16,240 nt of DNA. Origin: CAZTGZ01 sp044339595 (GTDB taxonomy: Bacteria > Bacteroidota > Bacteroidia > NS11-12g > UBA9320). The translations under genes and the position numbers were made by a program. The notes beneath the pieces are model-generated. The model made no database searches, was not told the DNA's origin, and was given only the letters and a program-made list of their open reading frames with translations. The stretch covers positions 1 through 16,240 of the forward strand of contig JBIIVF010000044.1 in NCBI GenBank assembly GCA_044339595.1. The letters are read 5' to 3'. The stretch's first letter is position 1; each line of letters starts with the position of its first letter. Of the stretch, positions 1 to 7,976 are shown one piece after another.

Positions 1-296
1 TAGATATAAGAAGTGGCTCCCATCGTGGCCTTCGCCGACATGGCCGTAGCGGATAGAAAAGAGAAATGAAGCCTTGACTTTTTTTGCTTCCTTTTTTTGT
101 CAAGGAAAAAAAGGAAGTGGGGCTAATGAAATTATGTTCATACTAAGATGATGTTTGGGCAAAGCCCTGAAAACCCCACTATTAATATAAGTCAATCATC
201 TTGATTATTTCTTGTCGATGATAATTAGGCAATGCGTAATCATTAAGCTTCAATTGGAAGAAAATCGAAAGGCATTTACATTCTGTATCAAACCAC
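1..296. other. non-coding left flank, downstream of the ABC-F gene
   Basis: No convincing gene. Stops occur in all three plus-strand frames before position 60; one frame stays open only from the left edge to the TAG at 54-56, so a gene tail cannot be excluded but has no recognisable content. The stretch holds the overlapping inverted repeats at 72-117, a GTGGGG/CCCCAC pair (117-122 with 174-179) and a small GGGC-AAA-GCCC hairpin (157-167). The last could help end the ABC-F transcript arriving from the right, but no U-tract follows it. Positions 180-296 are AT-rich and I see nothing definite there. Confidence 0.6.
72..117. repeat. overlapping alternative inverted repeats
   Basis: Two perfect inverted repeats share one arm. 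The first pairs CCTTGAC (72-78) with GTCAAGG (99-105). The second pairs CTTCCTTTTTTT (87-98) with AAAAAAAGGAAG (106-117), and its 7-nt loop is exactly GTCAAGG. Only one structure can form at a time. The element is nearly symmetrical, so both strands can fold. Elements of this general look, an A/T-tract stem with a short CAAG-type arm, are in my recollection recurrent in Bacteroidota intergenic DNA, but I cannot confirm that here. It could serve as a bidirectional transcript end. Confidence 0.6.
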
Positions 297-2219
297 CTAC
301 AAACTTTCCAATTTGATCTCTAGATCCAGGATCGCATCCTGAAGATGATCCAATTCCAGCTCCAGGTGTTGAAGATCCTCCTTATGTTTTTTGTATTTGG
401 ACAATACTTCATCCGCTTGCTGCTTATTCGAAAAAAGTTCAGCATTGCCCATCAATTCTTCACAACCTTTAATTTCTTTACGCAATGATTCTGCCGACTG
501 ATTGATTTCGTAAGACTTTTGTTCGAAGAGTTTTTTCTGCTTTTCGAGATCCTTTTTCTCCTGAATGATCGGATTCGACTCCTTCGGCGTGATGGTTTTG
601 GGCTGCACAAAGGTTTCTACTATATTCCTTTTTTTATTCCAGATTTCGAATTCTTCGTAAGTGCCCGGGTATTCTTTGAGCTCACAATTTTCAATCCACC
701 AGATTTTATTCGCAATCTCAGATAAGAAGTAACGATCGTGGGAAACCACCACAAAAGTCCCTTCATAATTAATGAGGGCGTCGATCAGAATTTCAACCGA
801 TTGCATATCAAGGTGGTTCGTGGGCTCATCGAGCAGCAAGAAATTGGCTTCACTCACCAATGTTTTCGCCAAAGCGACCCTCGCTTTTTCACCACCTGAA
901 AGGACCTTGATTTTTTTGAATACATCCTCTCCATGAAACAAAAAGCATCCCAAAACAGTCCGCAATTCAGCCTCTAGTTTCCCCGGGGCAAATTCTCTCA
1001 ATTCGGTGAGAATTTCATTGTTGATATGCAGTGATTCGAGCTGATGCTGTGCATAGAATGACTGCACTACATTATATACATTTTCGCGTTCGCCTTCAAA
1101 AGGTTCAGTGCCGGCGATCATGCGTAACACGGTTGATTTTCCTTTTCCGTTGGCACCAATCAGCGCGATTTTATCTCCCCGGTTAATTTCAATTTTCGAA
1201 TCGTGCAGAATCACCTGATCGCCATATTGCTTGTGCGCGTGATGCACTGAAGCAAGCAGTTTGCCGGATTGCTGTTTGATGCGAAAGGAGAGGTTCATGC
1301 CGCCTGATTCCGCTTCAACGCCTTCGATCAAATCGAGTTTCTCGAGCAATTTGATTCTACTCTGAACGGTGGTGGCTTTGCTGGCTTTCGCCCTGAAACG
1401 GTTGATGAATTTCTGCTGTTCTTTGATGTACGACTGTTGATTGTCGAAACTACGTTGCTGCATTTCGTCGCGCAAAAGCTTCTGCTCCTGAAAATCATCG
1501 TAGTTGCCGGTCCAGTGATACAATTTTTGATGGGTGATCTCAACGATTCGATTCACCATCCGGTTCATGAAATATCGATCGTGGGAAACCACAATCACCG
1601 TGCCCTGATAATTCTGCAGGTAGTTTTCAAGCCACTCAATAGAAGGCAAGTCAAGGTGGTTCGTAGGCTCATCCAACATGAGCAACATGGGTTCCTGTAA
1701 AAGCATTTGAGCCAGAATGACCCGCATTCTCCAGCCTCCGCTGAATTCATCGAGGGGTCTTTCTAAATCGGCTGTTTTAAATCCCAGACCTTCGAGTACT
1801 TCTTCAGTCTTGCTGCGCAGTCTGTAACCATCCAGATGTTCGAATTCTTCTTGTTTTTCACCCAATTCATGGAGGATTTCATCGCTGTAATCGGTTTCCA
1901 TTTTTGCAATCAAAGCATCAATCTCATGTTGAAGATCGACCGCTTTTTGAAAGGCTTTCATGGCTACATCGATGATCTTCTCGTGAGAGTTGAAGCTCAG
2001 CATGTCCTGATTCAAAAAGCCGATGGTGAGGTTTTTAATGCCCGACAAATCGCCTTCACGCAATTCATATTCACCATGAATGATGCGCAGCAAGGTAGAC
2101 TTTCCTGTTCCGTTTTTTCCGACCAGACCAATGCGCTCTCCCGGCTTAATATGCCAGTTGGCGTTTTTATACAGGTATCTTCCTGCAAATTCGAACGAAA
2201 AATTATTTAATGTTAACAA
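297..2219 (-). CDS. ABC-F family ATPase (YheS/Uup type)
   Basis: Soluble protein with two tandem ATP-binding cassettes and no membrane segment, the ABC-F layout. Known ABC-F proteins act on ribosomes, in translation quality control or antibiotic protection. Cassette 1 has Walker A GKNGTGKST (about 34-42), signature FSGGW (159-163), Walker B LLMLDEP (179-185) and H-loop His213. Cassette 2 has Walker A GANGKGKST (355-363), signature LSGGE (440-444), DEPTNHLD (464-471) and His494. A charged linker (about 244-305) separates them, as in the ABC-F P-site tRNA interaction motif, and the C-terminal 90 residues look like a coiled coil. All catalytic residues are intact. Translation begins at a TTG (MLTLNNFSF), matching the usual family N-terminus; no better ATG is available. 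It starts 11 bp after the ribBA stop, so the two are probably co-transcribed. The exact ABC-F subgroup is uncertain. Confidence 0.93.
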   Translation of the reverse strand: MLTLNNFSFEFAGRYLYKNANWHIKPGERIGLVGKNGTGKSTLLRIIHGEYELREGDLSGIKNLTIGFLNQDMLSFNSHEKIIDVAMKAFQKAVDLQHEIDALIAKMETDYSDEILHELGEKQEEFEHLDGYRLRSKTEEVLEGLGFKTADLERPLDEFSGGWRMRVILAQMLLQEPMLLMLDEPTNHLDLPSIEWLENYLQNYQGTVIVVSHDRYFMNRMVNRIVEITHQKLYHWTGNYDDFQEQKLLRDEMQQRSFDNQQSYIKEQQKFINRFRAKASKATTVQSRIKLLEKLDLIEGVEAESGGMNLSFRIKQQSGKLLASVHHAHKQYGDQVILHDSKIEINRGDKIALIGANGKGKSTVLRMIAGTEPFEGERENVYNVVQSFYAQHQLESLHINNEILTELREFAPGKLEAELRTVLGCFLFHGEDVFKKIKVLSGGEKARVALAKTLVSEANFLLLDEPTNHLDMQSVEILIDALINYEGTFVVVSHDRYFLSEIANKIWWIENCELKEYPGTYEEFEIWNKKRNIVETFVQPKTITPKESNPIIQEKKDLEKQKKLFEQKSYEINQSAESLRKEIKGCEELMGNAELFSNKQQADEVLSKYKKHKEDLQHLELELDHLQDAILDLEIKLESL

Positions 2220-2230
2220 GGGAGGGTAGA

Positions 2231-3439
2231 TTAATCAAGTGTGTGACCCATTTTTACTTTTTTGGTATGCAAATACTCTGCATTGTGAGGATTGGGCTTA
2301 ATCTTCAAGGGAACTTCCTCTACAATTTCGAGTCCGTAACCAATCAAACCTGAACGCTTTTTAGGATTGTTGGTAATCAACTTCATCTTGCTCACGCCGA
2401 GGTCGCGCAGGATTTGTGCACCGAGTCCATAATCGCGTTGATCCATAGAAAAGCCGAGTTGCAAATTGGCTTCTACGGTATCTAATCCGCTTTCCTGAAG
2501 CTTGTAGGCCCTTAGTTTATTGAGCAATCCGATGCCTCGTCCTTCCTGATTCATGTAGACAATGATTCCTTTTCCTTCCTTTTCAATCAATTTCATGGAT
2601 TCATGAAGTTGTTCACCACAATCACAGCGGCATGAACCAAAAATATCGCCGGTCAGGCATGAGGAATGAACCCTCACCAATAACGGTTCGTTTTCTTCCC
2701 ATCTTCCTTTGATGAGGGCAAGATGTTCTTGTCCGTTATGGATGTGTTTATAAGCCACCAATTCGAAATTGCCCCATTGGGTAGGCATATTCACCGAAAT
2801 TTCTCTTTTGATGAGTCTTTCTTGTTGTAGTCTGTATTTAATCAGATCTGCAATCGACACGATTTTCAAATCGAATTTGTCGGCTACTTTGAACAAATCC
2901 GGCAGTCGAGCCATAGAGCCATCTTCATTCATGATTTCAACGATGCAGCCTGCAGGTTCAAATCCGGCAAGGCGAGCCATATCAATCGCGGCTTCAGTGT
3001 GTCCGGCACGTCTTAGCACGCCTTCCACCTTCGCTTTTAAAGGAAAAATATGACCGGGTTTTCCCAAATCCTCTGATTTTGTGTCCGGATGGATGAGGGC
3101 CTGAACGGTTTTCGAACGATCATGAGCCGAAATTCCGGTGGTGCAACCTTGTCCCAATAAATCAACCGAAACTGTAAATGGGGTGGCATGCGTGGCCGTG
3201 TTATTGCCCACCATCAATTCGAGTCCGAGTTCATTGCATCGTTCTTCTACCAAAGGAACGCAGATTAACCCACGACCTTCGCGGGCCATGAAATTGATCA
3301 TCTCCGGAGTTACATTTCTGGCTGCCGTTAGAAAATCTCCCTCATTTTCACGATCTTCATCGTCTACCACAATAACAACTTTGCCATTTCGGATGTCTTC
3401 AATAGCTTCTTCGATGCGATCTAATTTATTTTTGGGCAC
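2231..3439 (-). CDS. ribBA: bifunctional DHBP synthase / GTP cyclohydrolase II (RibBA)
   Basis: Catalyses two entry steps of riboflavin synthesis: ribulose 5-phosphate to 3,4-dihydroxy-2-butanone 4-phosphate (N-terminal RibB) and GTP to the pyrimidine precursor (C-terminal RibA). RibB carries DDEDRENEGD (26-35 of the 402-aa form), GISAHDR and HTEA. RibA carries the zinc cysteines in C-x10-C-x-C spacing (261, 272, 274), NQEGRGIGL, DQRDYGLGAQIL and TNNPKK. Both halves look active. I chose a GTG start at 3439, giving 402 aa, close to the usual RibBA length. The frame stays open upstream to an ATG at 3499 and on to 3616, but that would add unconserved residues, cross the -7 box TAATTTTG at 3457-3464 and run into the divergent gene. 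The ABC-F gene follows after 11 bp. The 75-bp leader is too short for an FMN riboswitch and shows none. Confidence 0.95.
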   Translation of the reverse strand: MPKNKLDRIEEAIEDIRNGKVVIVVDDEDRENEGDFLTAARNVTPEMINFMAREGRGLICVPLVEERCNELGLELMVGNNTATHATPFTVSVDLLGQGCTTGISAHDRSKTVQALIHPDTKSEDLGKPGHIFPLKAKVEGVLRRAGHTEAAIDMARLAGFEPAGCIVEIMNEDGSMARLPDLFKVADKFDLKIVSIADLIKYRLQQERLIKREISVNMPTQWGNFELVAYKHIHNGQEHLALIKGRWEENEPLLVRVHSSCLTGDIFGSCRCDCGEQLHESMKLIEKEGKGIIVYMNQEGRGIGLLNKLRAYKLQESGLDTVEANLQLGFSMDQRDYGLGAQILRDLGVSKMKLITNNPKKRSGLIGYGLEIVEEVPLKIKPNPHNAEYLHTKKVKMGHTLD

Positions 3440-3456
3440 AGATTTCAAGTTTTTCG

Positions 3457-3464
3457 CAAAATTA
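3457..3464 (-). promoter_or_regulatory. putative -7 box of the ribBA promoter
   Basis: On the minus strand this reads TAATTTTG followed by CG, a perfect match to the Bacteroidota -7 consensus TAnnTTTG. It lies 17 nt before the proposed GTG start at 3439, leaving a leader of roughly 10 nt. No -33 TTG sits at the ideal distance; the nearest (ATTGG) is only 13 nt upstream. The box falls inside the coding region if translation is assumed to begin at 3499, which argues for the shorter protein. Confidence 0.5.
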
Positions 3465-3498
3465 ACCCATTTACTTCCAATAAAGTTTTCTGAATTCA

Positions 3499-3506
3499 TA
3501 CATTTG
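3499..3506 (+). promoter_or_regulatory. putative -7 box for the glycosyltransferase-nhaC operon
   Basis: TACATTTG matches TAnnTTTG exactly and ends 8 nt before the GTG start at 3515, so the mRNA would be nearly leaderless. It faces the ribBA box at 3457-3464, and the divergent control region is only about 75 bp. No clear -33 TTG is visible. The match is short, so it could be chance. Confidence 0.4.
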
Positions 3507-3514
3507 TCACAGAG

Positions 3515-4702
3515 GTGAAAGTAGTTTTTATAGCCAACAGAATTCCGTTTCCTCCCTTCAGAGGTGATAAGCTCAAGATATACAATCTGACCAGAAGGAT
3601 GTGTAAGGAGCATCAATTGTATCTGCTTACCTTTATACAGGATAAGACTGACTACAAATATCTGGAAGAGTTAGAGCAGATATTTGATGAAGTGCATCTG
3701 GTTTATCAACCTTTTTGGAAATCGGTACTACATTGTATTCCTGCGATTTTTACCGGAACGAGTTTTCAATTGGGCTTTTTTAGAAACCGGAAATTCCAGC
3801 ATTTATTGGAAGAATTTTACCAAGCTCATACCGTGGATGCCACCCATGTGCAGCACCTCAGAATGTCGCAATATGCGCCGCAAATCAAAGGACCCAAAAT
3901 GCTCGATTTGCCGGATGCATATTCTTTGTATTGGGAAAGAAGAAAAAAAGTAAAACGCAAGTGGTACAATGTGCTGTTTGATGCCGTTGAAAGCCGCAGG
4001 GTTTTAAAAGCCGAAAATGCGGTGCATCGTTTTGATCTCAATCTTGTCTGCAGTTCAGAAGACCGCGATTTTTTGATTCAAAAGCATCAGGTTCAAAATA
4101 TCAAGCTACTGAGAAATGGGGTAGACCTCGATTTATTCAAATTTAATGGTCATGATTATGCTCAGAACAAGACCTTGCTTTTTACCGGGAACATGGATTA
4201 CGCGCCCAACATTGATGCCGTGGTTCATTTTGTTTCGAACAGCTGGCCGGATTTAAAAAAGGAGTTTCCTCAGTTAAAATTGATCATTGCCGGCCAAAGA
4301 CCTGTGAGTGAAGTAATGAAGTTGCATGGAAATGGGGTAGAAGTGACCGGTTTTGTTCCTGATATGGCCGAAATGTATCGACAAGCATCCATTGTGATTG
4401 CTCCACTGCGATTTGGTGCCGGAACTCAAAATAAGGTGCTGGAAGCCATGGCCATGGGCATTCCTGTGGTTTGCACCGAAATCGGATTCAAAGGGCTTGA
4501 AATTGAAAGCGGTGAAGGCTGTATTTTGTCTGAAAACGATCTGGAATTTTCTCAAAATGTGAAGTTACTGTTGGGCGATGAATCCTTAAGAAAAACCGTT
4601 GGCCAAAAAGGACTGAAAGTGGCTGCGGAAAGATTCAGCTGGGACAGCATCTCCGATCAACTGGTCACTTATTGCCAATCAATCTCAAAAGCAGAGAAAT
4701 GA
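3515..4702 (+). CDS. GT4-like glycosyltransferase (TIGR03087-like sugar transferase)
   Basis: Predicted cytoplasmic GT-B enzyme transferring a sugar from a nucleotide donor, probably to an envelope glycan or glycolipid. The N-terminal domain opens with the nucleotide-fold strand and glycine loop KVVFIANRIPFPPFRGDK (2-19). The C-terminal domain has LLFTGNMDYAPN (221-232), LIIAGQRP (257-264) and the donor-site stretch PLRFGAGTQNKVLEAMAMG (297-315) with its conserved Glu310. The order and the central LDLPDAYSLYWERR segment resemble the exopolysaccharide/PEP-CTERM-associated sugar transferases (TIGR03087), though no sortase or EPS cluster is in view. The start is GTG at 3515, where a good N-terminal fold begins. 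The stop overlaps the next gene's start (ATGA), so the two are translationally coupled. Donor and acceptor cannot be read from sequence. Confidence 0.88.
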   Translation: MKVVFIANRIPFPPFRGDKLKIYNLTRRMCKEHQLYLLTFIQDKTDYKYLEELEQIFDEVHLVYQPFWKSVLHCIPAIFTGTSFQLGFFRNRKFQHLLEEFYQAHTVDATHVQHLRMSQYAPQIKGPKMLDLPDAYSLYWERRKKVKRKWYNVLFDAVESRRVLKAENAVHRFDLNLVCSSEDRDFLIQKHQVQNIKLLRNGVDLDLFKFNGHDYAQNKTLLFTGNMDYAPNIDAVVHFVSNSWPDLKKEFPQLKLIIAGQRPVSEVMKLHGNGVEVTGFVPDMAEMYRQASIVIAPLRFGAGTQNKVLEAMAMGIPVVCTEIGFKGLEIESGEGCILSENDLEFSQNVKLLLGDESLRKTVGQKGLKVAAERFSWDSISDQLVTYCQSISKAEK

Positions 4703-6591
4703 ATAGAAAATTAATCCCTTTTTTTTGGTTGTTATTGCTTGGATTTGTCTCCCATGCGGAGGTTCTGCATGAACCGGTCATGCAAGGGGTAAAGAATGAA
4801 TTTAAGGTGCCGGATTTATTGGCTCGGGATAGCATTTTTACGCTGGACGGACAATCTGCCGAGCTTGTGAAACATATGGATGGGAATTATCTTACTTTTA
4901 TTCCGGGATCGAATAGAAATGTGGTGATCAAGTCTGAAAACGGACAAGTAACCGAATCCCTTCCCAACCGCCCCATCCCATTGTGGTTGTCCATTATACC
5001 GCCCTTAATGGCCATTCTGCTTGCCTTTGTTTTTAGGGAGGTCATCACCTCTTTGGTGCTGGGTATTTTTTCCGGAACCGCGATTATCGGTTTTTATACC
5101 AGCGGTCTATCCGGGATTTTCACCGGATGGCTTCAAATTGTCGAAAAATACATTACCCGATCCATGGTGCCGGATGCGGTAAACGGGGAAGTGGGCCGTG
5201 GACACATTTCGGTCATCGTTTTTTCCATCATCATTGGCGGGTTGGTTTCTATCATCTCCAAAAACGGTGGAATGATGGCCGTAGTCAGAAAAATGAGCCG
5301 CTGGGCCAAAGATGCGCGAAGTGGTCAATTGGTCACTTGGTTCTTGGGGGTAATCATCTTTTTTGATGATTATGCCAACACGTTGATTGTGGGCAATACC
5401 ATGCGCCCGGTAACCGATCGATTGAAAATATCAAGAGAAAAACTGGCGTATTTAGTGGATGCTACGGCGGCACCGGTTGCTGCCATTGCTTTTATTACCA
5501 CCTGGATTGGAGCTGAATTGGATTATATTCAAAGTGGCTTGAGTCAGATTCCTGAAATCCAAATGGGTGCCTATGGTGTATTTCTTTCCAGCTTGAAATA
5601 CGCCTTCTACCCAATTCTAACGTTAATTTTCATGTTGTTGATTATTTGGAAACGAAAGGATTTTGGTCCCATGTATCACGCAGAAATCAAGGCAAGAAAA
5701 TCAGAGGCCGTGGAAACAAAATCTGCACAGCCGGGGGATGTTGATCATGTAAAAAAGGAGAAGGAAAATATCTGGAATGCCGTTTTGCCGATTTTTATCA
5801 TGGTTTTTGGCACCATCGCCGGATTGATTGTTACCGGGTATGATGCCGATATTTGGCATGCAGAGGAGACCGGATTTTTGTCGAAATTGTCCTCCACCAT
5901 TGGAGCCAGTGATTCGTATAAAGCGCTGCTTTGGAGCAGTTTCGGTGGGTTAACCGCTGCAATTTTGCTCACCGTTGCTCAAAAAATCGCCAAACTCAAC
6001 GATGTGATGGAATGGGCGATGGAAGGATTCAAGAATATGTTGGGGGCCGTGGCCATCCTGATTCTGGCCTGGTCATTGGCATTGGTATCTGAAGAATTGC
6101 GGACTTCTGATTTTCTTTCGGGATGGCTCACCGGAAAGGTAGATCCGGTTTGGTTTCCTGCTTTGACTTTCTTGCTGGCATCTTTGGTGGCGTTTTCAAC
6201 CGGAAGTTCCTGGAGCACCATGGCCATTTTGTATCCGATTTTGCTCGTGAGCGCATGGAAAATTTCGATTGCAGCCGGCATGGATCACGATGCGGCCTTG
6301 CAAATATTCTTCAATGTTACGGCCTGTGTGCTTTCCGGTTCGGTTTTAGGGGATCACTGTTCGCCTATTTCTGATACCACCATTCTGAGTTCTCTGTCGA
6401 CCCAATGCAATCATATCGACCATGTGAGGACGCAAATGCCTTATGCCATGGTCGTCGGTTTAGTATCGGTGGTGTTCGGAACTTTGCTGACTTCTTTCGG
6501 CATACCGGCATGGATTGGAATGCTTACATCGATTGGAGTTTTGTATCTGGTTGTCTCCTATTTCGGTAAAATGGTTGAAGAGCCGAACTGA
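4699..6591 (+). CDS. nhaC: NhaC-family Na+/H+ antiporter with signal peptide and N-terminal extracytoplasmic segment
   Basis: Inner-membrane secondary transporter expected to exchange Na+ (or an organic cation) for protons. Family marks are IIFFDDYANTLIVGNTMRP (219-237), SREKLAYLVDATAAPVAAIA (245-264), AFSTGSSWSTMAILYP and GSVLGDHCSPISDTTILS. About a dozen hydrophobic segments follow residue 95. I use the ATG at 4699, which overlaps the upstream stop as ATGA; an in-frame alternative at 4672 would lie wholly inside the previous gene and hide the signal peptide. Residues 1-20 look like a cleavable signal peptide (cleavage near SHA-E). They are followed by about 70 soluble residues (21-92) before the first transport helix, plausibly a small beta-rich domain outside the membrane. 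The total of 630 aa is longer than classical NhaC, about 460 aa, because of this extension and a cytoplasmic loop near 340-360. Substrate is inferred from family only. Confidence 0.9.
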   Translation: MNRKLIPFFWLLLLGFVSHAEVLHEPVMQGVKNEFKVPDLLARDSIFTLDGQSAELVKHMDGNYLTFIPGSNRNVVIKSENGQVTESLPNRPIPLWLSIIPPLMAILLAFVFREVITSLVLGIFSGTAIIGFYTSGLSGIFTGWLQIVEKYITRSMVPDAVNGEVGRGHISVIVFSIIIGGLVSIISKNGGMMAVVRKMSRWAKDARSGQLVTWFLGVIIFFDDYANTLIVGNTMRPVTDRLKISREKLAYLVDATAAPVAAIAFITTWIGAELDYIQSGLSQIPEIQMGAYGVFLSSLKYAFYPILTLIFMLLIIWKRKDFGPMYHAEIKARKSEAVETKSAQPGDVDHVKKEKENIWNAVLPIFIMVFGTIAGLIVTGYDADIWHAEETGFLSKLSSTIGASDSYKALLWSSFGGLTAAILLTVAQKIAKLNDVMEWAMEGFKNMLGAVAILILAWSLALVSEELRTSDFLSGWLTGKVDPVWFPALTFLLASLVAFSTGSSWSTMAILYPILLVSAWKISIAAGMDHDAALQIFFNVTACVLSGSVLGDHCSPISDTTILSSLSTQCNHIDHVRTQMPYAMVVGLVSVVFGTLLTSFGIPAWIGMLTSIGVLYLVVSYFGKMVEEPN

Positions 6592-6608
6592 TTGGCAGAA
6601 AAATCCTA

Positions 6609-6616
6609 TATTTTTG
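6609..6616 (+). promoter_or_regulatory. putative -7 box for the beta-barrel protein gene
   Basis: TATTTTTG, again followed by CG, lies in the 36-bp gap after nhaC and 11 nt before the ATG at 6628. It matches TAnnTTTG exactly. A TTG at about 6592-6594 lies closer than the usual -33 spacing, so the upstream element is doubtful. Confidence 0.55.
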
Positions 6617-6627
6617 CGTAATTAGTC

Positions 6628-7881
6628 ATGGGATCAGCTGCCGGTATATACAATCAGAAAATGAATCGGAGGGTGAAATGGTTATCCTACGTCTCCATTC
6701 CGATGTTGGCTGTCGGCACCATTGCCTTATTTCTTCAGTTGTTTTTTTATACCAACTCGACCAATTTTTTTCTTTTTGATTTCAATTCCGGCATTCTTTG
6801 GAAATGGCAGGAAGAAGAAGAATCTGACAAGCGAAATATTAAAGTAGTTCAGAAGTTTTTTCCTGAAAACTTAATTGCAGCCAATTTTTCATCCCCGGAA
6901 AAGTTTCAATCTATTTTTCAAAAGGATCCCATCACCGTTATTCAAAAAGCGGCAGATATACCCATGAATGCTGAACAAATTGGGAAACCGGAAAGAACGG
7001 TAGAAATTGAGGCCATTGCCATGGGAAGAATAGATGCTCCCAGCAATTTTAAGGTTTTGCTGCCGGGTGAAGCCATCAAACGTCTCGAGAGCAGTACCGT
7101 TTTTAATCCAAACATTCGTTGCAAAACATCCCGCATTTCGGTAGGTATTTCTTTCGCACCTGCCTTGAGCTACAGAACCCTCAAATATGCCAACGAGCCT
7201 ATGACTGCAGCCATTTACTCCGGAAATAATACTCGGGTCAGTGGACAAACAGAATCGGGACGCAACATGAATGATCGCATGATTGTGAGCATTTTTGGCG
7301 GTGCCGATGTTTACATTCAATATTCCCCTAAAATTTCATTTCAGACCGGGGTTTATTATGCCAGTTATGGGGAACAGTTGAACGTGCAGGAAATCAACAG
7401 CCATGATCCAAATCTGAATATGGCCGATAAACAAAAGAATCCTGCTTTTTGCGGAACGGCTGTGTATAGCCCGGTCGGAGATGGTTCGGAAACAGAAGCC
7501 ACCGCGGTTCCCTTCACCAATCAGTTTAAATTTATCGAAATTCCTTTCCTGGTCAATTATAACCTGAAGCACAGACGCTATGCGTATGAAGTTCAAACGG
7601 GTTTCTCCATAGCATTTTTAGATCATGCCGATGCCTTGGTATACGATTTTGGATCCCATTATTACTATTGGGTATCTTCTTCTGATTTTGAGCTGTTTAA
7701 CCGCACTTTTTTTACCGGAATTGCGGGGATCTCCATCAATCAGATGATCAGTAAAACCACCGAGATTTTTGCCAATCCACAGCTGAGATACGTTTTTACT
7801 CCTACTTTCAAAACCGATTACCCGGCCAATCAACATCAATATGCAGCCGGATTGCGCATGGGAATCAAAGTCTATCTTTAA
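6628..7881 (+). CDS. putative outer-membrane beta-barrel protein with N-terminal membrane anchor
   Basis: 417-aa envelope protein of unknown role. Residues about 17-41 form a strong hydrophobic helix after a basic stretch (NRRVKW), with no obvious signal-peptidase site, so it looks like an uncleaved anchor. A polar linker of about 120 residues follows. From about residue 170 the pattern becomes alternating and aromatic, like beta strands of a small porin-like barrel (ISVGISFAPAL, KISFQTGVYYASYG, FKFIEIPFLVNYNL, YAYEVQTGFSIAF, QYAAGLRMGIKVYL). It resembles the OMP_b-brl_2 type proteins of Bacteroidota, but I am not certain of the family. A start at 6628 fits the promoter; an in-frame ATG at 6661 (MNRRVKW) would also keep the anchor. 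It has its own promoter and a 95-bp gap before the next gene, so it is probably monocistronic. Confidence 0.65.
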   Translation: MGSAAGIYNQKMNRRVKWLSYVSIPMLAVGTIALFLQLFFYTNSTNFFLFDFNSGILWKWQEEEESDKRNIKVVQKFFPENLIAANFSSPEKFQSIFQKDPITVIQKAADIPMNAEQIGKPERTVEIEAIAMGRIDAPSNFKVLLPGEAIKRLESSTVFNPNIRCKTSRISVGISFAPALSYRTLKYANEPMTAAIYSGNNTRVSGQTESGRNMNDRMIVSIFGGADVYIQYSPKISFQTGVYYASYGEQLNVQEINSHDPNLNMADKQKNPAFCGTAVYSPVGDGSETEATAVPFTNQFKFIEIPFLVNYNLKHRRYAYEVQTGFSIAFLDHADALVYDFGSHYYYWVSSSDFELFNRTFFTGIAGISINQMISKTTEIFANPQLRYVFTPTFKTDYPANQHQYAAGLRMGIKVYL

Positions 7882-7883
7882 AA

Positions 7884-7897
7884 GACTAATTTTAGTC
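7884..7897 (+). terminator. weak palindrome after the beta-barrel gene
   Basis: GACTAATTTTAGTC is a perfect palindrome 3 nt after the stop codon. Its stem is AT-rich and the following bases (GTATTTACG) give only a poor U-tract. It may mark the transcript end but is weak as an intrinsic terminator. Confidence 0.25.
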
Positions 7898-7939
7898 GTA
7901 TTTACGCGTCTTAATCGAAAAAATCCGTTTACCTCTTTG

Positions 7940-7947
7940 TATCATTG
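7940..7947 (+). promoter_or_regulatory. candidate -7 box for the M16 peptidase gene
   Basis: TATCATTG, followed by CG, differs at one position from TAnnTTTG and lies 29 nt before the ATG at 7977. It shares the trailing CG seen after the boxes at 3457, 6609 and 16146. No -33 element is evident. Confidence 0.3.
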
Positions 7948-7976
7948 CGAAATAATACCGTTATAAAACAAAATTA

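Noticed and set aside
1..56. Tail of a gene entering from the left edge on the plus strand
   Set aside because: Only 17 open codons rich in Gly/Arg/His with no recognisable motif; cannot be supported.
3440..3514. FMN riboswitch upstream of ribBA
   Set aside because: The gap is too short and lacks the conserved AGGGGC-type core segments.
3440..3616. RibBA N-terminal extension to the ATG at 3499 or the upstream end of the open frame at 3616
   Set aside because: The extra residues lack family similarity, cover a perfect -7 box and overlap the divergent glycosyltransferase; the GTG at 3439 gives the standard length.
4672..4698. Earlier in-frame start for the NhaC protein
   Set aside because: It lies inside the glycosyltransferase gene and would place nine residues before a good signal peptide; the ATGA overlap at 4699 is the natural start.
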